Positions 62,046 to 64,000 of a stretch of 64,000 nt of DNA are shown here, piece after piece (within the stretch, counting starts at the first letter, position 1; every line of letters begins with the position of its first letter). A program made the position numbers and the translations under genes. The notes under the pieces are model-generated. The model had not been told where the DNA came from. It saw only the letters and a program-made list of their open reading frames with translations, and searched no databases. Source of the stretch: JAHEAO01 sp942492375 (GTDB lineage: Bacteria; Pseudomonadota; Alphaproteobacteria; Rhodobacterales; Rhodobacteraceae); assembly GCA_942492375.1 (NCBI GenBank), contig CALOEL010000007.1, positions 1 through 64,000 of the forward strand, given 5' to 3'.

Positions 62046-63125
62046 ATGAACGGATCCGGCGCCGTCGCAAACCAAGACGAAGCCATCGAAGACGAGCAGA
62101 TAGTGTTTGTCGGGTACCGCCTTTTGTGGTGGCCTGGGTTGTCTCTGGCCCTCTTGGTCCACATTGTGGCGTTCACCGCACTGATCCGATATCAGGGTCT
62201 CCTGGTCACCCCATTCTTTGGCCTTACCAAGACGTTTGGTTTCGCGGGCTCATTTTTGACGTGTGCATTGGCGGTTCGGCTCGCCATGTATTGGCGGATG
62301 CGGAAAGGCGCTTCGCCGACCTGGTCCTTCAGTTCTCGCGCGACAAAGGTGGCCGTCGGCGAGTTTTGTCTGATCGTCCTGACGATGACTCTTCTGACAA
62401 TCGCGTACTCGTGGCCAAAATTGATGGTGCAGGTGCTGAACCCGAGGCTCTGGGATCTGCAGCTCGCAAGGTTTGACCGGATTCTGTGTTTCGGATTGGA
62501 CCCCAACGAATTCCTTCTCACCGTTTTCGAGGGTTCCCCCGGATTCGTCAGTTACCTTCTCGACCGATACTACGGACTCTTCGTATTTTCGCAGTCGATC
62601 GGAACGGCCTGGTTTCTTTGCGATCCGAGGGCGCGCTTTCGGTCGGCGTTTGGAGCCGGGGTCATATCTCTCTGGATGATTGGGACGTGGTGGTACGTCG
62701 CCATGCCCGCGCTTGGCCCAGCTTATTTTTTTGAGGATTTGCCACAAAGGCTCTGGGCGGTCTTCCCCGCCGCCGCGCAGGTCCAGACCGTGTTGTACAC
62801 GAACTACATGGCTGTGAAGGGCCTCGCGGGCGGCGAACCAACACTCATCGTTCCGCATCTTGGCATTGCTGCAATGCCGAGCCTGCATGTCGCCGTTCAC
62901 CTTTTTCTCTATCTGTGGGCAGTTTTCGCGAGATCGTGGTTGCGCCCGGTATTCCTCGCGATGACAATCTTGACGTTTGTCGGATCAGTGGCCACGGGTT
63001 GGCACTACGTGGTGGACGGTTTGGCGGGAGCGATCGTTGCTGCGGTTGCGTTCTGCCTGGCAGTCATGACCGCAAAACTCCTTGGCGGAAGTCGAGCACC
63101 TTCAGAATACTCAGCAATTGTATAA
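62046..63125 (+). CDS. PAP2-superfamily membrane enzyme (inositolphosphotransferase-like)
   Basis: A 359-residue polytopic protein of about eight membrane segments. The PAP2 phosphatase motifs lie in the C-terminal half: GIAAMPSLHVAVHLFLYLWA (SxxH-type) and GSVATGWHYVVDGLAGAIVA (GxxxxxHxxxD). The KxxxxxxRP motif is not evident, as in the Aur1/Ipt1 branch, which transfers inositol phosphate to lipids instead of only hydrolysing. Start ATG 62046 has no ribosome-binding site, in line with a leaderless message. Substrate unknown. Confidence 0.78.
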   Translation: MNGSGAVANQDEAIEDEQIVFVGYRLLWWPGLSLALLVHIVAFTALIRYQGLLVTPFFGLTKTFGFAGSFLTCALAVRLAMYWRMRKGASPTWSFSSRATKVAVGEFCLIVLTMTLLTIAYSWPKLMVQVLNPRLWDLQLARFDRILCFGLDPNEFLLTVFEGSPGFVSYLLDRYYGLFVFSQSIGTAWFLCDPRARFRSAFGAGVISLWMIGTWWYVAMPALGPAYFFEDLPQRLWAVFPAAAQVQTVLYTNYMAVKGLAGGEPTLIVPHLGIAAMPSLHVAVHLFLYLWAVFARSWLRPVFLAMTILTFVGSVATGWHYVVDGLAGAIVAAVAFCLAVMTAKLLGGSRAPSEYSAIV

Positions 63126-63172
63126 TCCCTGACTGCGGACCGGGGACGAACGACACGGTCCCGGGGGGCCTT

Positions 63173-64000
63173 ATGGTCGATTCTGAAGGAAGCATTCATC
63201 TCAACCCTGACATCGATAAGATTGTCTGCTCGGTGACCGGCAAGGCCTATGATCCACATGGGTTCACCCGGCCGATCGGTCTTTGTTCCTGCTGCCCGGC
63301 GCCAGGCAAACCACTGGTGGTTGTTTACAAGCTGGAGGAGATTCGCAAGCGAATCGAAAAGGAGGGCTGGGGCGATGGCCCGGGCATCTGGCGTTACGGC
63401 GCGGTCCTGCCCGTGCTCGGCATGCCGTGGCGATATGCCCCTGACGTCGGTCTGACACGGGCGGTTCGACACGAGGCCCTCGGTGGGATGAACGGTGTCG
63501 ATCTCTACCTCAAGAACGAGGGCTCCAATCCGTCAGGAAGCTTCAAGGACCGAGGTCTCGCGGTCGGCATCGCTCTCGGTGTCGCCTGCGGCGCAAAACG
63601 CTTCTGTCTCCCCACCCAGGGCAATGCGGGGGTCGCATCGAGCTTGTTCTCGACCCGGCTGAACCTTCCAGGGTGCCTGGTCTACATGCCCGAGGGCTAT
63701 CAGGGCAACATCTACCACCGAGAGGCTGAATTCTTTGGCGCCGAGGTCCGCTTTGCCGGTGACAACATTGCCGCCTCTGGAAAAATCATGCGCGACGCGT
63801 TCGCCGACGAACTCGCGAGCGGCGAACTTGTGGATATGTCGACCTTCTTTGAGCCCGGGCGGCTCGAGGGCAAGAAGACCATGGGATTCGAGATCGTCGA
63901 GGACTTTGGCCCAGATGCCCTGCCCGACTGGATCCTCTATCCGACAGGCGGTGGCACGGGGCTGGTGGGCATCTGGAAGGCCTTCCAGGAGCTGGCTGCT
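63173..64000 (+). CDS. thrC: Threonine synthase-like PLP enzyme, partial
   Basis: The first 276 residues of a fold-type II PLP enzyme; the 3' end leaves the window. The PLP lysine is in NEGSNPSGSFKDRGLAVGIA; TQGNAGVASSLF binds the phosphate/cofactor and YPTGGGTGLVGIWKAFQ is the glycine-rich loop. An N-terminal CSVTGKAYDP and LCSCCPAPGKPLVVVY segment is Cys-containing and looks like a zinc-ribbon-type leader seen in long threonine synthases. CCGGGGGG precedes ATG 63173. A related diaminopropionate or cysteate synthase cannot be excluded from this part alone. Confidence 0.82.
   Translation, partial: MVDSEGSIHLNPDIDKIVCSVTGKAYDPHGFTRPIGLCSCCPAPGKPLVVVYKLEEIRKRIEKEGWGDGPGIWRYGAVLPVLGMPWRYAPDVGLTRAVRHEALGGMNGVDLYLKNEGSNPSGSFKDRGLAVGIALGVACGAKRFCLPTQGNAGVASSLFSTRLNLPGCLVYMPEGYQGNIYHREAEFFGAEVRFAGDNIAASGKIMRDAFADELASGELVDMSTFFEPGRLEGKKTMGFEIVEDFGPDALPDWILYPTGGGTGLVGIWKAFQELAA

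Overview
The window is high-GC bacterial chromosome and looks like an Acidobacteriota-type genome (Thermoanaerobaculia-like). That placement is inference. It rests on an Oar-type TonB receptor with an N-terminal carboxypeptidase-regulatory-like domain, a glycosyltransferase carrying a TPR tail, a bacterial acyl-CoA-binding protein, coenzyme B12-dependent ribonucleotide reductase, and intergenic space packed with short tandem repeats. No rRNA or tRNA gene, CRISPR array, integrase or transposase was recognised.

Layout. 1-3.1 kb: a DCC-family thiol oxidoreductase fragment divergent from an ArsR regulator and a metal-binding lipoprotein, then an Smr-domain membrane protein and asnS. 3.4-12.8 kb: a complete tryptophan set (trpE, G, D, C, F, B, A), split between trpF and trpB by a PD40 lipoprotein and an element carrying a four-helix-bundle (S23) gene. 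12.9-23.3 kb: rsmA, uppP, ftsK, a small membrane protein, a second S23 element, mutL, a rhomboid-like protein and a GT39-like glycosyltransferase with TPRs. 23.4-31.2 kb: one redox operon with a P-loop ATPase, a four-subunit 2-oxoacid:ferredoxin oxidoreductase, NuoE/F/G-like NAD modules, a polyferredoxin and a ferritin-like protein, preceded by a Rex-like operator. 31.2-36.6 kb: a Phd/ParE toxin-antitoxin pair, acyl-CoA-binding protein, hutH, an ECF sigma factor with small membrane partners, and an Ntn-type acylase. 36.8-41.6 kb: nrdJ behind a promoter with twin NrdR boxes, and a threonine-dehydrogenase-like SDR. 42-46.8 kb: a MacA/MacB-type efflux system. 47-52.3 kb: PilZ, DsrE-like and GFA proteins and a TonB receptor. 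52.4-60.5 kb, minus strand: a TetR-headed RND efflux operon and a MATE exporter. 60.7-64 kb: small membrane proteins, a PAP2-type enzyme and the start of a threonine synthase.

Three patterns cut across the genes. (1) Many intergenic gaps hold tandem repeats with a 7-bp period. The 7-mer differs from site to site, and arrays are often paired around CCCACCC/GGGTGGG cores. (2) Five palindromes share GGTGCCAC-like outer arms, while their inner arms vary but remain complementary. (3) Two copies of a roughly 0.9-1.0 kb element have about 20-bp imperfect terminal inverted repeats and a near-identical S23 gene in which differences are concentrated in one short stretch.

Seven otherwise well-conserved genes (trpE, mutL, the rhomboid-like gene, the GT-TPR gene, the DsrE-like lipoprotein, the TonB receptor and the tolC-like gene) each contain one single-base frameshift, mostly in or next to short homopolymers. 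Sequence error is the simplest explanation, so these genes should not be read as dead.
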